Source: Buttiauxella gaviniae (GTDB lineage: Bacteria; Pseudomonadota; Gammaproteobacteria; Enterobacterales; Enterobacteriaceae). Taken from it: 64,000 bases of DNA. Both the position numbers and the translations under genes were made by a program. Positions 9,519 to 22,858 of the stretch are shown here, one piece after another (position 1 is the first letter of the stretch; each line of letters begins with the position of its first letter). The notes beneath the pieces were generated by a model. It saw only the letters and a program-made list of their open reading frames with translations. It did not search any database and was not told where the DNA came from. Location: positions 1,984,001 through 2,048,000 of the forward strand of contig NZ_JBFMVT010000002.1 in the NCBI RefSeq assembly GCF_040786275.1. The letters are read 5' to 3'.

Positions 9519-9542
9519 TTTCCAGCCGCCGAGAGCTGGAAA
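9519..9542 (-). terminator. Probable terminator downstream of glpX
   Basis: TTTCCAGC / GCTGGAAA 8-bp perfect inverted repeat just after the glpX stop, followed on the minus strand by TCTCACATTTTT. The T run is offset a few bases, so termination is probable, not certain. Confidence 0.6.
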
Positions 9543-9565
9543 GCTCAATCAGACAAACGGCAGCG

Positions 9566-10576
9566 TTACAGAATATGCGTCTGAACGTCCGGGTCTTTGC
9601 GGTCAAGATAGTGAATCGATTTGATGCGACGAATCGTGCGAGATTTACCCCGAATCAGCAGCGTTTCGGTGGTTGCCATATTCCCCTTGCGGGTAATGCC
9701 ATCCAGCAGATCGCCTTTGGTAATGCCGGTTGCGGAGAAAATAACGTTGTCATTGCGCGCCATATCATCAAGCTTTAACACCGCGCCCGCTTCGATACCC
9801 ATTGCTATGCAACGCGCAAGTTCTTGCTCGCCGATACGGCGATTTTCTTCGTTGTCGCCTTTGACATGGTGACGAGCCAACAAGCGGCCTTGCATATCGC
9901 CATCTAACGCGCGAATGACGGCTGCGGAAATCACGCCTTCAGGAGCGCCACCAATACCGTACATTACATCAACTTCGCTATCCGGCATGCAGGTCAGAAT
10001 TGACGCGGCTACGTCACCGTCAGGAATGGCGAAAACGCGCACGCCAAGCTTTTGTAATTCGACAATTGTGGTGTCATGGCGAGGTTTAGCGAGAATCGTA
10101 ACGGTCAGTTCACTCAGCGGTTTGTTGAGTGCAACAGCGATGTTATAAAGGTTTTCAGCTAACGGCAGGTTAAGGTCGATAATGCCTCTGGCCCCAGGGC
10201 CTACAATCAGTTTTTCCATGTACATATCAGGCGCGTTGAGGAAGCTGCCTTTATCGCCCACCGCCAGCACAGCCAGCGCATTGGCCTGGCCCATGGCTGT
10301 CATGCGCGTACCCTCTATAGGGTCGACGGCGATATCTACCGCATCACCCTGGCCGGTACCGACTTTTTCGCCAATATAGAGCATCGGCGCTTCGTCGATT
10401 TCCCCTTCGCCAATCACAATCTGGCCGTCAATATTGACCTGATTGAGCATAATACGCATGGCGTGGACGGCTGCGCCATCGGCAGTATTTTTATCGCCAC
10501 GGCCTAACCATTTATAACCCGCCAGCGCTGCGGCTTCGGTTACACGGGAAAATTCAATCGCAAGTTCTCGTCTCAT
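9566..10576 (-). CDS. glpX: Fructose-1,6-bisphosphatase class II
   Basis: Hydrolyses fructose 1,6-bisphosphate in gluconeogenesis from glycerol. 336 residues from ATG 10576 (MRRELAIEF). Metal and phosphate motifs visible: GEGEIDEAPML, VDPIEGT, and PRHDTT. Last gene of glpFKX; 150 bp separate it from glpK and hold a hairpin repeat. Confidence 0.97.
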   Translation of the reverse strand: MRRELAIEFSRVTEAAALAGYKWLGRGDKNTADGAAVHAMRIMLNQVNIDGQIVIGEGEIDEAPMLYIGEKVGTGQGDAVDIAVDPIEGTRMTAMGQANALAVLAVGDKGSFLNAPDMYMEKLIVGPGARGIIDLNLPLAENLYNIAVALNKPLSELTVTILAKPRHDTTIVELQKLGVRVFAIPDGDVAASILTCMPDSEVDVMYGIGGAPEGVISAAVIRALDGDMQGRLLARHHVKGDNEENRRIGEQELARCIAMGIEAGAVLKLDDMARNDNVIFSATGITKGDLLDGITRKGNMATTETLLIRGKSRTIRRIKSIHYLDRKDPDVQTHIL

Positions 10577-10668
10577 TGCACACTCATTTAGCAAGTAGAA
10601 TTGCGACGGAGTTTAGCACAGGCGGGGGATCGTCAGGGAAAGCGTAGTGTTGGTATGGAAACAGGATG

Positions 10669-10706
10669 CCCTCATCCCAACCCTCTCCCACAGGAGAGGG
10701 AGAGAG
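10669..10706. repeat. Small palindromic repeat between glpK and glpX
   Basis: CCCTCATCCCAA followed by a perfect 8-bp stem CCCTCTCC-CACA-GGAGAGGG at 10681-10700. Sequences of this form (CCCTCA...CCCTCTCCC...) are scattered in many enterobacterial genomes between genes. Lies within the glp operon and might act in mRNA processing. Confidence 0.6.
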
Positions 10707-10726
10707 TAAGGAGGCTATATCAATAC

Positions 10727-12256
<1,530 letters not shown>

Positions 12257-12262
12257 TCAGTC

Positions 12263-13114
12263 TTACAAAGAAGCATTTTGTTGCGTGGAAGTGCTGGATT
12301 TCTCATCTTCCACAACACAAACATCGCATGGTAAATGGCGGCCAATCAGCTTACGGTAGCCAAATGCACCTAATGACGCGCCTACTATCGGGCCAAACAC
12401 TGGCACCAGGAAGTAGGGAATATCGCGACCACCGGTAAAGGCAACATCGCCCCAGCCTGCAAGCCAGGCGAAAAGTTTAGGGCCAAAATCACGCGCTGGG
12501 TTCATCGCAAAGCCGGTCAATGGCCCCATGGATGCGCCGATGACCGCAATCAACAAACCAATCAACAGCGGTGCTAAAGGGCCGCGAGGAATGCCGTTGC
12601 CATCGTCAGTGAGTGCCAGGATAACGCCCATCAAAATAGCGGTAATCATCATCTCCACGGCAAATGCCTGAACGAGATTAATGTGTGGATTTGGATAGGT
12701 TGAGAAAATACCGGCTAAATCCAGGCTTTCTACGCTGCCGCGCACCATGTGATGCGTCTGCTCGTAATCGAGGAATAAATTGTAATACAGGCCATAGACC
12801 AATGCTGCGGCGCAGAACGCACCTGCGATTTGCGACACGATAAAGGGCAGTACTTTACGCTTATCGAAGCAGGCGAACAGGCAAAGCGCGATGGTTACAG
12901 CCGGATTAAGATGTGCGCCGGAAACCCCTGCGGTCAGGTAGATAGCCATCGCCACCCCCAGGCCCCAGATGATACTGATTTCCCATTGTCCGAAGCTGGC
13001 GCCCGCCACTTTTAAGGCGGCAACACATCCTACACCAAAGAAAATCAACAATGCGGTACCCATAAACTCGGCGATGCACTGACCTTTCAAGGTTGATGGA
13101 GCTGTCTGACTCAT
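12263..13114 (-). CDS. glpF: Glycerol facilitator (aquaglyceroporin)
   Basis: Inner-membrane channel for glycerol and small polyols. 283 residues, six membrane helices and two half-helices carrying the NPA motifs: SGAHLNPAVT (NPA at 70-72) and GFAMNPARDFGPK. The Arg of the selectivity filter follows the second NPA, and the Asp five residues after it (NPARD) marks a glyceroporin and not a water-specific channel. First gene of glpFKX, under GlpR/CRP-type control sites upstream. Confidence 0.98.
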   Translation of the reverse strand: MSQTAPSTLKGQCIAEFMGTALLIFFGVGCVAALKVAGASFGQWEISIIWGLGVAMAIYLTAGVSGAHLNPAVTIALCLFACFDKRKVLPFIVSQIAGAFCAAALVYGLYYNLFLDYEQTHHMVRGSVESLDLAGIFSTYPNPHINLVQAFAVEMMITAILMGVILALTDDGNGIPRGPLAPLLIGLLIAVIGASMGPLTGFAMNPARDFGPKLFAWLAGWGDVAFTGGRDIPYFLVPVFGPIVGASLGAFGYRKLIGRHLPCDVCVVEDEKSSTSTQQNASL

Positions 13115-13197
13115 AATAGGGTCCTGAAGGCAAAATTAATGATTATTGTTTGTTCGGGCTTCCCTGCCACGCAGGTGCCATGTAGGCATAGTGTTAA

Positions 13198-13219
13198 TTT
13201 ATCGTTAACGAACATAAAC
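13198..13219 (-). promoter_or_regulatory. GlpR operator upstream of glpF
   Basis: TTTATCGTTAACGAACATAA is close to the GlpR consensus (WATGTTCGWTAACGAWCATW), with a perfect central CGTTAACG. The minus-strand sequence around it aligns with the E. coli glpF promoter. A second weaker half site (ATATCGAACGTT) lies at 13225-13236. Confidence 0.72.
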
Positions 13220-13241
13220 GAGAAATATCGAACGTTGAATT

Positions 13242-13257
13242 TGTGTGTCTCGTCATA
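13242..13257 (-). promoter_or_regulatory. Probable CRP site for glpFKX
   Basis: TGTGT-GTCTCG-TCATA matches TGTGA-N6-TCACA at 8 of 10 half-site bases, and its position next to the GlpR sites matches the E. coli glpF control region. The remaining stretch up to zapB (13258-13557) must hold the zapB promoter; I see no other clear element there. Confidence 0.5.
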
Positions 13258-13557
13258 AAAATGAGCGATCACGCGCTATAAAATGCGCATTATCACCCAA
13301 TAAAAGCAACGTAAATGCCCAGGTAAGTAATCAAGACGTTAACAAATACTGATTTTGGGCCGCCCGGTCATTCGGCATAAGCCGAAAAACGTTATGTTAC
13401 GCAAAGAGCGCTTGAACTCGCTGGACACGGCTACTCACGCTACTTACAATCGAGACACGCTGCGTGGAGCGCATATATTCATAAGGTGTCTTCGGGGAAT
13501 ATCCGGGACGGGGATGTAGACATCCATCAACGCCTTGCAATTCAGGAGAGGTTCGAA

Positions 13558-13797
13558 ATGTCATTTGAAGTGTTTGAGAAACTGGAAGCAAAAGTACAGC
13601 AGGCGATTGATACCATTACCCTGCTGCAAATGGAAATCGAAGAGCTGAAAGAGACTAACAACAATTTGTCTCAACAAGTTCAACAGGCTCAGGGCAATCA
13701 CGAAGAATTAGTTCGCGAAAACAATTCTCTGAAAGAACAGCAGCATGTTTGGCAGGATCGTCTGCATGCCCTGTTAGGTAAGATGGAAGAAGTCTAA
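13558..13797 (+). CDS. zapB: Cell division protein ZapB
   Basis: Small cytosolic coiled-coil protein that is recruited to the Z ring via ZapA and helps align it with the MatP-organised terminus. 79 residues from ATG 13558 with AGGAGAGG upstream; the frame is open 24 codons further upstream without homology. Almost the whole protein is heptad-patterned ([20 protein letters not shown]). An ERIC remnant begins right at its stop codon. Divergent from glpF. Confidence 0.96.
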   Translation: MSFEVFEKLEAKVQQAIDTITLLQMEIEELKETNNNLSQQVQQAQGNHEELVRENNSLKEQQHVWQDRLHALLGKMEEV

Positions 13798-13881
13798 ATA
13801 CCCGTCATACTTCGAGCCGCAGGGGTGTTGGCTGCTCTCCCTTGCCGCCTACCTGCAACTCGAATTATTTACTAAGAGTAT
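13798..13881. repeat. ERIC element 2, short form lacking the core
   Basis: About 84 bp, bounded by ATACCC and GAGTAT. Both arms match elements 1 and 3 (GAGCCGCAGGGGTGTTGGCTG and CTTGCCGCCTACCTGCAACTCGAAT), but the central ~40 bp with the CACTTAC/GTAAGCTC core is missing. It starts directly after the zapB stop. Confidence 0.82.
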
Positions 13882-13892
13882 TTAGAAAGAAG

Positions 13893-13918
13893 AACGGGCG
13901 CCTCAGGGCGCCCGTTTT
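13893..13918. terminator. Bidirectional terminator zapB/rraA
   Basis: AACGGGCGCC-TCAG-GGCGCCCGTT, a 10-bp perfect stem with As before and Ts after, placed between the convergent zapB and rraA stops. It works in both directions by symmetry. Confidence 0.92.
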
Positions 13919-13919
13919 G

Positions 13920-14405
13920 TTATTCGATATCGAGGGGGTCTTCGGAAAGGATGATACCGGTATTGTCAGCGTAGAGATGGTCGCCGGAGAAAAAGGTCAC
14001 GCCACCGAAGTTAACGCGCACATCACTTTCACCAACGCCAACACCCGCAGAACCCACAGGAATAGCGGCAATCGCCTGAATACCAATATCCAGTTCTTCC
14101 AGGTCATCAACCTGACGGACTGCGCCGTATACCACAATGCCTTCCCACTCGTTTTGAGCAGCCAGACGGGCAAGTTCCGCATCAATCAACGCGCGACGGA
14201 CAGAGCCACCGCCATCAATTAACAGCACGCGTCCACGGCCATTTTGTTCGAGCAGATCATACAACAATCCGTTGTCCTCGAAACATTTCACCGTGATGAT
14301 TTGCCCGCCAAAGGACGACCGCCCACCGAAATTGGAAAACAGCGGTTCAACGACGTTGACATCTTCCTGATAGATGTCGCAAAGCTCGGAAGTATCATAT
14401 TTCAT
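13920..14405 (-). CDS. rraA: Regulator of RNase E activity A
   Basis: Binds RNase E and inhibits its endonuclease activity, altering mRNA turnover. 161 residues from ATG 14405 ([13 protein letters not shown]), the usual start; eight extra upstream codons in frame have no homology. Contains the family core [20 protein letters not shown] and [12 protein letters not shown]. Downstream of menA on the same strand. Confidence 0.97.
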   Translation of the reverse strand: MKYDTSELCDIYQEDVNVVEPLFSNFGGRSSFGGQIITVKCFEDNGLLYDLLEQNGRGRVLLIDGGGSVRRALIDAELARLAAQNEWEGIVVYGAVRQVDDLEELDIGIQAIAAIPVGSAGVGVGESDVRVNFGGVTFFSGDHLYADNTGIILSEDPLDIE

Positions 14406-14497
14406 AGGATTAAGATTCTGTTGCTGCACGAGTTGTCAGTATATCGCTTAATGTTAACTGTTGGCAAAATCATCAATTGTTAATTGATATTTGTCAG

Positions 14498-15427
14498 CTA
14501 AAACGACACCGTACTGAGAACAACTCCTACAGCAAACAATAAGTTAGTGAGTAATGCGCCTTTTACCGTGCGCTCAAGCATCGGACGCATTGCGACCGGT
14601 TCCGCTTCGCGCAATACGTAACGCGTCTGCTTAATCAACAAAGGTGCCGCCAGGATAAACAGCCAGCCCCAAAGGTTTTGCAGCCAGATCAGATTAAACA
14701 CCGCCAGGCATGCCAGAGCGCCCATCAGCAGGCAGGCGTGATAGCGACGGGCAAGCTCTGGCCCTAAGCGCACCGCCAGCGTGTTTTTGCCGTTTTCCCG
14801 GTCACTGTCAATATCGCGCAGGTTGTTGATATTGAGTACCGCGGTTGCCAGCAGGCCACATGCCGTTGCGGGTAAAAAGACTAACGGAGCGAGAGTATGC
14901 GCTTGCAGATACCAGGTCCCTGCCACGCTCAACCAGCCAAAAAAGACCAGTACCGAAATATCGCCCAGCCCCATATAACCATAGGGACGAGTGCCAACGG
15001 TGTAGGTAATCGCGGCAATAATTGCCAGCAAACCCAGCGCCAGGAAGCCGAGAAAATCTGCCAGCGTACGGCAGGCGACAGCCACCAGTGCCAGGCCTGA
15101 GAAGCAAATTAATACCACGGTAATAATCAGCGCTTTTTTCATTTGCGCCTGCGTGATGACCCCTTTTTGCATCCCACGTAGCGGCCCGATACGGTCTTCT
15201 TTGTCACTACCTTTTACCGCATCGCCGTAATCATTGGCCAGATTAGAAAGGATTTGCAGCAAACCGGCGGTCAGTAGCGCCAGGAATGCGATAGCAGGAT
15301 TAAATACGCCCTGCCAGTAAGCCAGCGCTGAACCACAGACGATAGAAGCAAAAGCCAGAGGCAAAGTGCGGGGACGAAGGCTTTCAAGCCAGGCTTGAGT
15401 CGTGCTTACAGAGTGCGATTCGCTCAT
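14498..15427 (-). CDS. menA: 1,4-dihydroxy-2-naphthoate octaprenyltransferase
   Basis: Inner-membrane UbiA-family enzyme that attaches the prenyl chain to DHNA in menaquinone synthesis. 309 residues from ATG 15427. About eight membrane helices; prenyl-diphosphate/Mg2+ motifs NLANDYGDAVKGSDKEDR and NINNLRDIDSDRENGKNT are clear. 76 bp downstream of hslU on the same strand. Confidence 0.97.
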   Translation of the reverse strand: MSESHSVSTTQAWLESLRPRTLPLAFASIVCGSALAYWQGVFNPAIAFLALLTAGLLQILSNLANDYGDAVKGSDKEDRIGPLRGMQKGVITQAQMKKALIITVVLICFSGLALVAVACRTLADFLGFLALGLLAIIAAITYTVGTRPYGYMGLGDISVLVFFGWLSVAGTWYLQAHTLAPLVFLPATACGLLATAVLNINNLRDIDSDRENGKNTLAVRLGPELARRYHACLLMGALACLAVFNLIWLQNLWGWLFILAAPLLIKQTRYVLREAEPVAMRPMLERTVKGALLTNLLFAVGVVLSTVSF

Positions 15428-15503
15428 AGTTCTCTCTGTTAAAGATAAAAAAATGGAGGGCATAAGCCCTCCATTTGAAATGAAGAAAATACGTTGAGCG
15501 CGA

Positions 15504-16838
15504 TTATAGGATAAAACGGCTCAAGTCTTCATCTGCTACTAACTCATCCAGATGTTTGCTGACATACTCGCCATCAATCATGATGGACTGGCCGTTCATC
15601 TCACTTGCCTCGTAAGAGATCTCTTCTACCAGACGCTCCAGCACAGTGTGCAGGCGACGAGCACCGATGTTTTCGGTGGATTCGTTTACTTGCCATGCGG
15701 CTTGAGCGATACGACGGATACCGTCTTCGGTGAAGTCGATATTCACGCCCTCTGTGCCCATCAGCGCCTTGTACTGCACGGTGATAGAGGCATTAGGTTC
15801 AGTCAGAATACGTTCGAAATCTTCAACGGTCAGTGCCTGCAATTCAACGCGAATCGGCAGACGACCCTGCAATTCAGGGATCAGATCGGATGGGCTGGCC
15901 ACCTGGAATGCGCCGGATGCGATAAACAGAATATGGTCAGTTTTCACCATACCGTGTTTAGTGGAAACTGTGCAGCCTTCAACCAGCGGCAGTAAATCGC
16001 GCTGAACGCCTTCACGAGAAACGTCCGGGCCGGAACTGTTGCCGCCGCGCTTACAGATTTTGTCGATCTCATCGATGAACACAATGCCGTGTTGCTCAAC
16101 GGCGTCAATCGCGTCTTGCTTCAGCTCTTCCGGGTTCACAAGCTTCGCGGCTTCTTCTTCAATCAGAAGTTTCATCGCGTCTTTGATTTTCAGCTTGCGA
16201 GGCTTTTGCTTCTGGCCGCCCAGGTTCTGGAACATAGACTGCAACTGGCTGGTCATTTCTTCCATGCCCGGAGGAGCCATGATCTCAACGCCCATCGGTG
16301 CCGCAGCCAGATCGATCTCAATTTCTTTATCGTCTAACTGGCCTTCGCGCAGTTTCTTACGGAAAGACTGGCGAGCGGCAGAGGGCTCAGCGGGTGCTTC
16401 AGCCTGGCCCCAGTTATTTTTTGCAGGTGGCAGAAGAACATCAAGAATACGCTCTTCAGCCATCTCTTCAGCGCGATAACGGTTTTTCTCGATGGATTGT
16501 AGGCGAACCATTTTCATCGCGGAATCGGTCAGATCGCGGATGATAGAATCCACTTCTTTACCAACATAACCCACTTCGGTGAATTTAGTGGCTTCTACTT
16601 TGATGAACGGCGCGTTAGCTAATTTAGCCAGACGACGAGCGATTTCAGTTTTACCGACACCGGTTGGGCCGATCATCAGAATGTTTTTTGGCGTCACTTC
16701 ATGGCGCAGCTCTTCATCAAGCTGCATACGGCGCCAGCGGTTGCGCAGCGCAATCGCCACGGAACGCTTGGCATTGTCCTGGCCAATAATATGTTTGTTC
16801 AGTTCGCTGACAATTTCGCGTGGGGTCATTTCAGACAT
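15504..16838 (-). CDS. hslU: ATPase subunit of HslUV protease
   Basis: AAA+ unfoldase that feeds substrates such as SulA and RpoH to HslV. 444 residues: Walker A GPTGVGKT at 57-64, intermediate I-domain (about 110-240), Walker B FIDEID, and the C-terminal tail ending EDLSRFIL that activates HslV. Nine bp after hslV; both under a sigma-32 promoter. Confidence 0.99.
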   Translation of the reverse strand: MSEMTPREIVSELNKHIIGQDNAKRSVAIALRNRWRRMQLDEELRHEVTPKNILMIGPTGVGKTEIARRLAKLANAPFIKVEATKFTEVGYVGKEVDSIIRDLTDSAMKMVRLQSIEKNRYRAEEMAEERILDVLLPPAKNNWGQAEAPAEPSAARQSFRKKLREGQLDDKEIEIDLAAAPMGVEIMAPPGMEEMTSQLQSMFQNLGGQKQKPRKLKIKDAMKLLIEEEAAKLVNPEELKQDAIDAVEQHGIVFIDEIDKICKRGGNSSGPDVSREGVQRDLLPLVEGCTVSTKHGMVKTDHILFIASGAFQVASPSDLIPELQGRLPIRVELQALTVEDFERILTEPNASITVQYKALMGTEGVNIDFTEDGIRRIAQAAWQVNESTENIGARRLHTVLERLVEEISYEASEMNGQSIMIDGEYVSKHLDELVADEDLSRFIL

Positions 16839-16847
16839 GGGGATTCC

Positions 16848-17378
16848 TTACGCCTTAGACGCTAATTCTTCGATAGTGTGGAAATGGTTGGTGTAGATGC
16901 AGATATCACCGGCGATCCCCAGCGATTTCTCTACGATGTCACGCGCACCCAATTCGGTATTTTCAAGCAGCGCACGGGCAGCAGCCTGGGCATATGGGCC
17001 ACCGGAACCAATGGCGATCAGATCATCTTCTGGCTGAATAACGTCACCGTTACCGGTGATAATCAGGGAGGCATTTTCATCGGCGACAGCCAGCAGCGCT
17101 TCAAGTTTGCGCAGCATACGGTCAGTACGCCAGTCTTTTGCCAGTTCAACTGCCGCTTTCACCAGGTGGCCCTGGTGCATTTCAAGCTTGCGCTCAAACA
17201 GTTCGAACAGGGTAAAGGCATCTGCAGTACCGCCAGCAAAACCGGCAATCACTTTGTCGTTATACAAACGACGCACTTTTTTCACGTTGCCTTTCATTAC
17301 GGTATTGCCGAGCGTGGCCTGACCATCACCACCGATTACGACATGGCCGTTGCGGCGCACACTTACTATTGTTGTCAC
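16848..17378 (-). CDS. hslV: Proteolytic subunit of HslUV protease
   Basis: Proteasome-like N-terminal-threonine peptidase. 176 residues when started at the GTG at 17378 (AGGGG upstream), so that the catalytic Thr is residue 2 and is exposed by removal of Met. The open frame continues 21 codons upstream without homology. [15 protein letters not shown] and the early [16 protein letters not shown] are conserved. Confidence 0.98.
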   Translation of the reverse strand: MTTIVSVRRNGHVVIGGDGQATLGNTVMKGNVKKVRRLYNDKVIAGFAGGTADAFTLFELFERKLEMHQGHLVKAAVELAKDWRTDRMLRKLEALLAVADENASLIITGNGDVIQPEDDLIAIGSGGPYAQAAARALLENTELGARDIVEKSLGIAGDICIYTNHFHTIEELASKA

Positions 17379-17412
17379 GAGCAGACCCCTTATTGCATCA
17401 GCTAAATAAGTA

Positions 17413-17431
17413 CCCCGATATTTTATCGGGG
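17413..17431 (-). other. Hairpin in the hslVU 5' leader
   Basis: CCCCGATA-TTT-TATCGGGG, 8-bp perfect stem located between the sigma-32 promoter and the hslV start. In E. coli a 5'UTR stem-loop of this kind stabilises hslVU mRNA. Confidence 0.7.
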
Positions 17432-17445
17432 CTGAATGCAATTAT

Positions 17446-17473
17446 AGATGGGGGGGATTTTGGGGGTTTCAAC
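17446..17473 (-). promoter_or_regulatory. Sigma-32 heat-shock promoter of hslVU
   Basis: On the minus strand GTTGAAA, 13-bp spacer, CCCCATCT, matching the sigma-32 consensus CTTGAAA-N11-16-CCCCATNT. The -35 element overlaps the last codons and stop of ftsN (17469). Confidence 0.85.
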
Positions 17474-18446
17474 CCCCAGAGCCAAGACGAATACAGTTAG
17501 CGTGACCAGCCATCTTCAGACGGTTGAGCGTCCCGTCGGCATTGTCTTTGCCCTTGATTGGGCCAATGACCACACGGTTCCAGCCATTATTGGTGGTAAT
17601 GCGCGAATCAAACCCTTCGAAAGCAAGCTGCGCACGCACGGTTTCAGCCTGTTCACTGCCTTTGAATGAACCGCACTGAACCATCCAGCGCTTCTCATCT
17701 TTTGGCTTGTCCTGAGGTGCTGGGGCCACTTTTGCAACTTCTTCGCGGGTAATCGGAGCCGTTTTAGGCTGCGCACTTGGCTGGGCTGCACGCTGCTGAG
17801 TATGCGGCGGCGTTTGCAACAAATCTTGATACGGCTGTACCGTTGACGCCGCTGCGCGTGGTGGCTGTTGCACCGGACGCGGCTGCTGCGATTGCTGCTG
17901 CACAACGCGTGGCTGTGGAGCCGTTTGTTGAGCCGTATATTGTTGCTGTTGTTGAATTTGCTGCTGCTGAATCACTTTCTGGCGCTGTAGCGTGTACTGA
18001 CGCTGCTCTGGCGTCTGCTCATTCCACGGCACTTCGTTAAGTTGAGTTGGCTGCTGACGCATATCTGACTGCATTTGCTCAAGCAACTGGCGCTGTTCGT
18101 TCGTCAACTGGTCTTTGTTCTGCACTTCGCCACCAGCCGTTGGTTCAGTAGGGCTACGTACGCCCGTCTGGCGGTTTTCCAGCTCTTTAATATAACGCCA
18201 GCGCTCTTCTGGTTTCGGTGGCAGACCATTGCCTGCAACTTTATGACCAGGCAGGGCTTCGCTTTCATCTTTTTTATGATGAGTAATGAAGTACAGAGCG
18301 CCAATAAAGGTCACCAGGACGGCGGCCGCAATAGCGACCATTGTCGGCGAGACAGATGGTAGGCTGCGTTGCTTGCTGCGGGTGTTACTTTTCTTACGCC
18401 GCGTACCTGACGATTGCCCGCGGCGTACATAATCTCGTTGTGCCAC
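17469..18446 (-). CDS. ftsN: Cell division protein FtsN
   Basis: Bitopic divisome protein that triggers septal peptidoglycan synthesis. 325 residues: short basic cytoplasmic tail, one membrane helix (about 35-55), periplasmic helices, a very Gln-rich linker (about 130-225, QQQQIQQQQQYTAQQ-type runs) and a C-terminal SPOR domain (about 245-322) that binds denuded glycan. The linker is low complexity and its length differs slightly from E. coli. Confidence 0.97.
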   Translation of the reverse strand: MAQRDYVRRGQSSGTRRKKSNTRSKQRSLPSVSPTMVAIAAAVLVTFIGALYFITHHKKDESEALPGHKVAGNGLPPKPEERWRYIKELENRQTGVRSPTEPTAGGEVQNKDQLTNEQRQLLEQMQSDMRQQPTQLNEVPWNEQTPEQRQYTLQRQKVIQQQQIQQQQQYTAQQTAPQPRVVQQQSQQPRPVQQPPRAAASTVQPYQDLLQTPPHTQQRAAQPSAQPKTAPITREEVAKVAPAPQDKPKDEKRWMVQCGSFKGSEQAETVRAQLAFEGFDSRITTNNGWNRVVIGPIKGKDNADGTLNRLKMAGHANCIRLGSGG

Positions 18447-18535
18447 TATTGATTCGCTATATTTTTTTCGTTTATCAGCCCGCCATGTTACTTAATGGGC
18501 ATCCCTTTGACCAGAATCCAGTGTCCTAAAGCGGT

Positions 18536-19570
18536 TCATTTTCTACTGCCCGGTGCGCTGGTGGAGCCTCGTTCAATGAGCTCGCAGTCTAACAAGCGCG
18601 AACCACTACTCACGGCGTGGCCGTTAAGTTGGTCCAACAGCAACAGCATAGCTTCCCGGCCGATATCGAAACGGGGCTGCGCAACGGTGGTGAGCGGTGG
18701 GTCACAGAACTGGGACAGCGCGATGTCATCGAAACCCATAATGGACAAATCTTCCGGCACGCGTAAGCCACTGCGTTTTGCGTGAGAGAGTGCACCCAGC
18801 GCCATTACGTCGCTATGGCAGAAAACTGCGGTAGGTGGATTTGGCAGGGCTAATAGTTGTGTTAACGCCGCAGCGCCCGCTTCATAGGTAAAGTTACCCC
18901 GAGCGATATAGTGCGGATCAATCACTGTTCCTGCGCGGCGCAATGCCTGGACGTACCCTTGCAAGCGGTAGTGGCAAAGCGGCATTTCTTCAGGGCCTGC
19001 AATACAGGCAATTCTTTGGTGGCCTAGCTGCTGCAAATAGTAAACGGCGTTAAACGCGGCCGTCAGGTTATCAATATGAACCGTGGGCAGTTCGAGTTCA
19101 GGGGCAAATTCGTTTGCCATCACCATCGGTGGCAAATTGCGTTGTTCTTCAATACTTGCATCGAAGGGAAGACGTGAACCGAGCAGCAACATGCCGTCAA
19201 TTTGCTTAGTTACAATCAAATTGATGAAGGTTTTTTCCTGCTGATTTTGATGAGCGCAATCACCAATCAACACCAGATAGCCTTGCTCTGCGGCGGTCAC
19301 TTCAATTCCGCGAATAATCTCGCTAAAGAAAGGGTCGCAGATATCCGGGACGATAACCAAAATGGTGCGCGATTCATTACGCTTTAGATTTCGCCCCAAA
19401 GAATGGGGTAAGTAACCAACAGCGATGGCTGCCTGTTCCACAAGATTGCGTGTGCTTTGCGATACTTTTTCCGGATTCATTAACGCCCGGGATACTGTTG
19501 CAGTTGAGACTTTCGCCTGAACGGCAACATCTTTCATGGTTGCACTGGCAACCTGCTTCTTCGGCTTCAA
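18536..19570 (-). CDS. cytR: CytR, LacI-family repressor of nucleoside genes
   Basis: Represses nucleoside uptake and catabolism genes together with CRP; induced by cytidine. 344 residues. N-terminal helix-turn-helix TMKDVAVQAKVSTATVSRAL followed by the hinge and a periplasmic-binding-protein-like ligand domain (about 65-335). I chose the TTG at 19570 as start because GGAGAAG lies 6-7 nt upstream and it restores the known N-terminus; the next in-frame ATG would delete part of the N-terminus. Downstream of priA. Confidence 0.95.
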   Translation of the reverse strand: MKPKKQVASATMKDVAVQAKVSTATVSRALMNPEKVSQSTRNLVEQAAIAVGYLPHSLGRNLKRNESRTILVIVPDICDPFFSEIIRGIEVTAAEQGYLVLIGDCAHQNQQEKTFINLIVTKQIDGMLLLGSRLPFDASIEEQRNLPPMVMANEFAPELELPTVHIDNLTAAFNAVYYLQQLGHQRIACIAGPEEMPLCHYRLQGYVQALRRAGTVIDPHYIARGNFTYEAGAAALTQLLALPNPPTAVFCHSDVMALGALSHAKRSGLRVPEDLSIMGFDDIALSQFCDPPLTTVAQPRFDIGREAMLLLLDQLNGHAVSSGSRLLDCELIERGSTSAPGSRK

Positions 19571-19735
19571 CTTCTTCTCCTCGCATGCACTTTACAGGTG
19601 CTGACAACGTCCGTGGTGTCTGACCATGTTCACATTCTTAGCAGAAATTGATGAGCGCTGGTTACAGTTATTTCATTAAAAGTGTGATGGTCGTTGAATT
19701 TTTCGATCTGCTTCGCATATCCATAGGGCATTGGG

Positions 19736-21994
<2,259 letters not shown>

Positions 21995-22139
21995 TCAGTT
22001 TGCATCCATGGTCGGGGTTCTGTATGATTCGCCGCCTTTGATGCGCAGTTTTTGGTATCAAAAAACCTAACTTATCAACTTCGCGTGGTGTCTGGCGTTA
22101 GGGCTGGAAGAGCGACGCGGCCTTATACTGAGGTTTTCC

Positions 22140-22355
22140 ATGAAAAAGAATATTCACCCGAACTACGCAGAAGTTACTGCAAACTGCTCTTGCGGTAATT
22201 CTATCAAGATCCGTTCTACCGTGGGTCACGATCTGAACCTGGACGTTTGTGGCGAATGCCACCCGTTCTACACTGGCAAGCAGCGTGATGTTGCTACCGG
22301 TGGCCGCGTTGACCGCTTCAACAAGCGTTTCAGCGTTCCAGGCGCGAAGAAGTAA
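22140..22355 (+). CDS. rpmE: 50S ribosomal protein L31, zinc form
   Basis: Ribosomal protein L31 at the subunit interface. 71 residues. The four zinc ligands are present (Cys16, Cys18, Cys37, Cys40), so this is the C+ paralog that is replaced by YkgM-type L31 in zinc starvation. Strong promoter region shared with priA upstream. A terminator follows. Confidence 0.98.
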   Translation: MKKNIHPNYAEVTANCSCGNSIKIRSTVGHDLNLDVCGECHPFYTGKQRDVATGGRVDRFNKRFSVPGAKK

Positions 22356-22374
22356 TTCGCTGCACGGTAAGAGA

Positions 22375-22398
22375 AAGGCGCCTAACGGCGCCTTTTTT
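22375..22398 (+). terminator. rpmE terminator
   Basis: AAGGCGCC-TAAC-GGCGCCTT followed by TTTT: strong Rho-independent terminator 19 bp after the rpmE stop. Confidence 0.92.
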
Positions 22399-22400
22399 GT

Positions 22401-22522
22401 TACCCGTCATCCTTCAAGCCGCAGGGGTGTTGGCTGTACTCCTAAACCCCAGTCACTTACCTAAGTAAGCTCCTGGCATTTACTCGCTTGCCGCCTACCT
22501 GCGACCCGAATGCTATAGGGTA
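22401..22522. repeat. ERIC (IRU) element 3, full length
   Basis: 122 bp bounded by TACCC and GGGTA. Contains the diagnostic ERIC core CCCCAGTCACTTAC-CTAAGTAAGCTCCTGG and both arms. It sits between rpmE and metJ, where E. coli K-12 has yiiX. Confidence 0.92.
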
Positions 22523-22540
22523 AACCAATAATTTATTAAG

Positions 22541-22858
22541 CTAGTATTCCCATGTTTCCGGGTCTATCCCCAGCTCACGCATAATCAACTTCGCTGCTTC
22601 TGGAATTTCATCGCTACGCTCTTTGCGCAGGTCTGCATCGTTTGGCAACGGTTGGCCCGTAAACGCATGCAAAAATGCTTCGCACAGGAGCTCACTGTTT
22701 GTTGCGTGACGCAGGTTATTCACCTGGCGACGGGTACGCTCATCGGTGAGGATTTTTAACACCTTCAGAGGAATGGACACCGTAATTTTCTTTACTTGCT
22801 CACTCTTCTTCCCGTGCTCAGCGTAAGGGCTGATATATTCGCCGCTCCATTCAGCCAT
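22541..22858 (-). CDS. metJ: Methionine repressor MetJ
   Basis: Ribbon-helix-helix repressor of methionine genes with S-adenosylmethionine as corepressor. 105 residues from ATG 22858, nearly identical to E. coli. The DNA-contacting strand [15 protein letters not shown] is intact. Divergent from metB, with Met boxes in the intergenic region. The longer frame to 22909 is not supported. Confidence 0.98.
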   Translation of the reverse strand: MAEWSGEYISPYAEHGKKSEQVKKITVSIPLKVLKILTDERTRRQVNNLRHATNSELLCEAFLHAFTGQPLPNDADLRKERSDEIPEAAKLIMRELGIDPETWEY

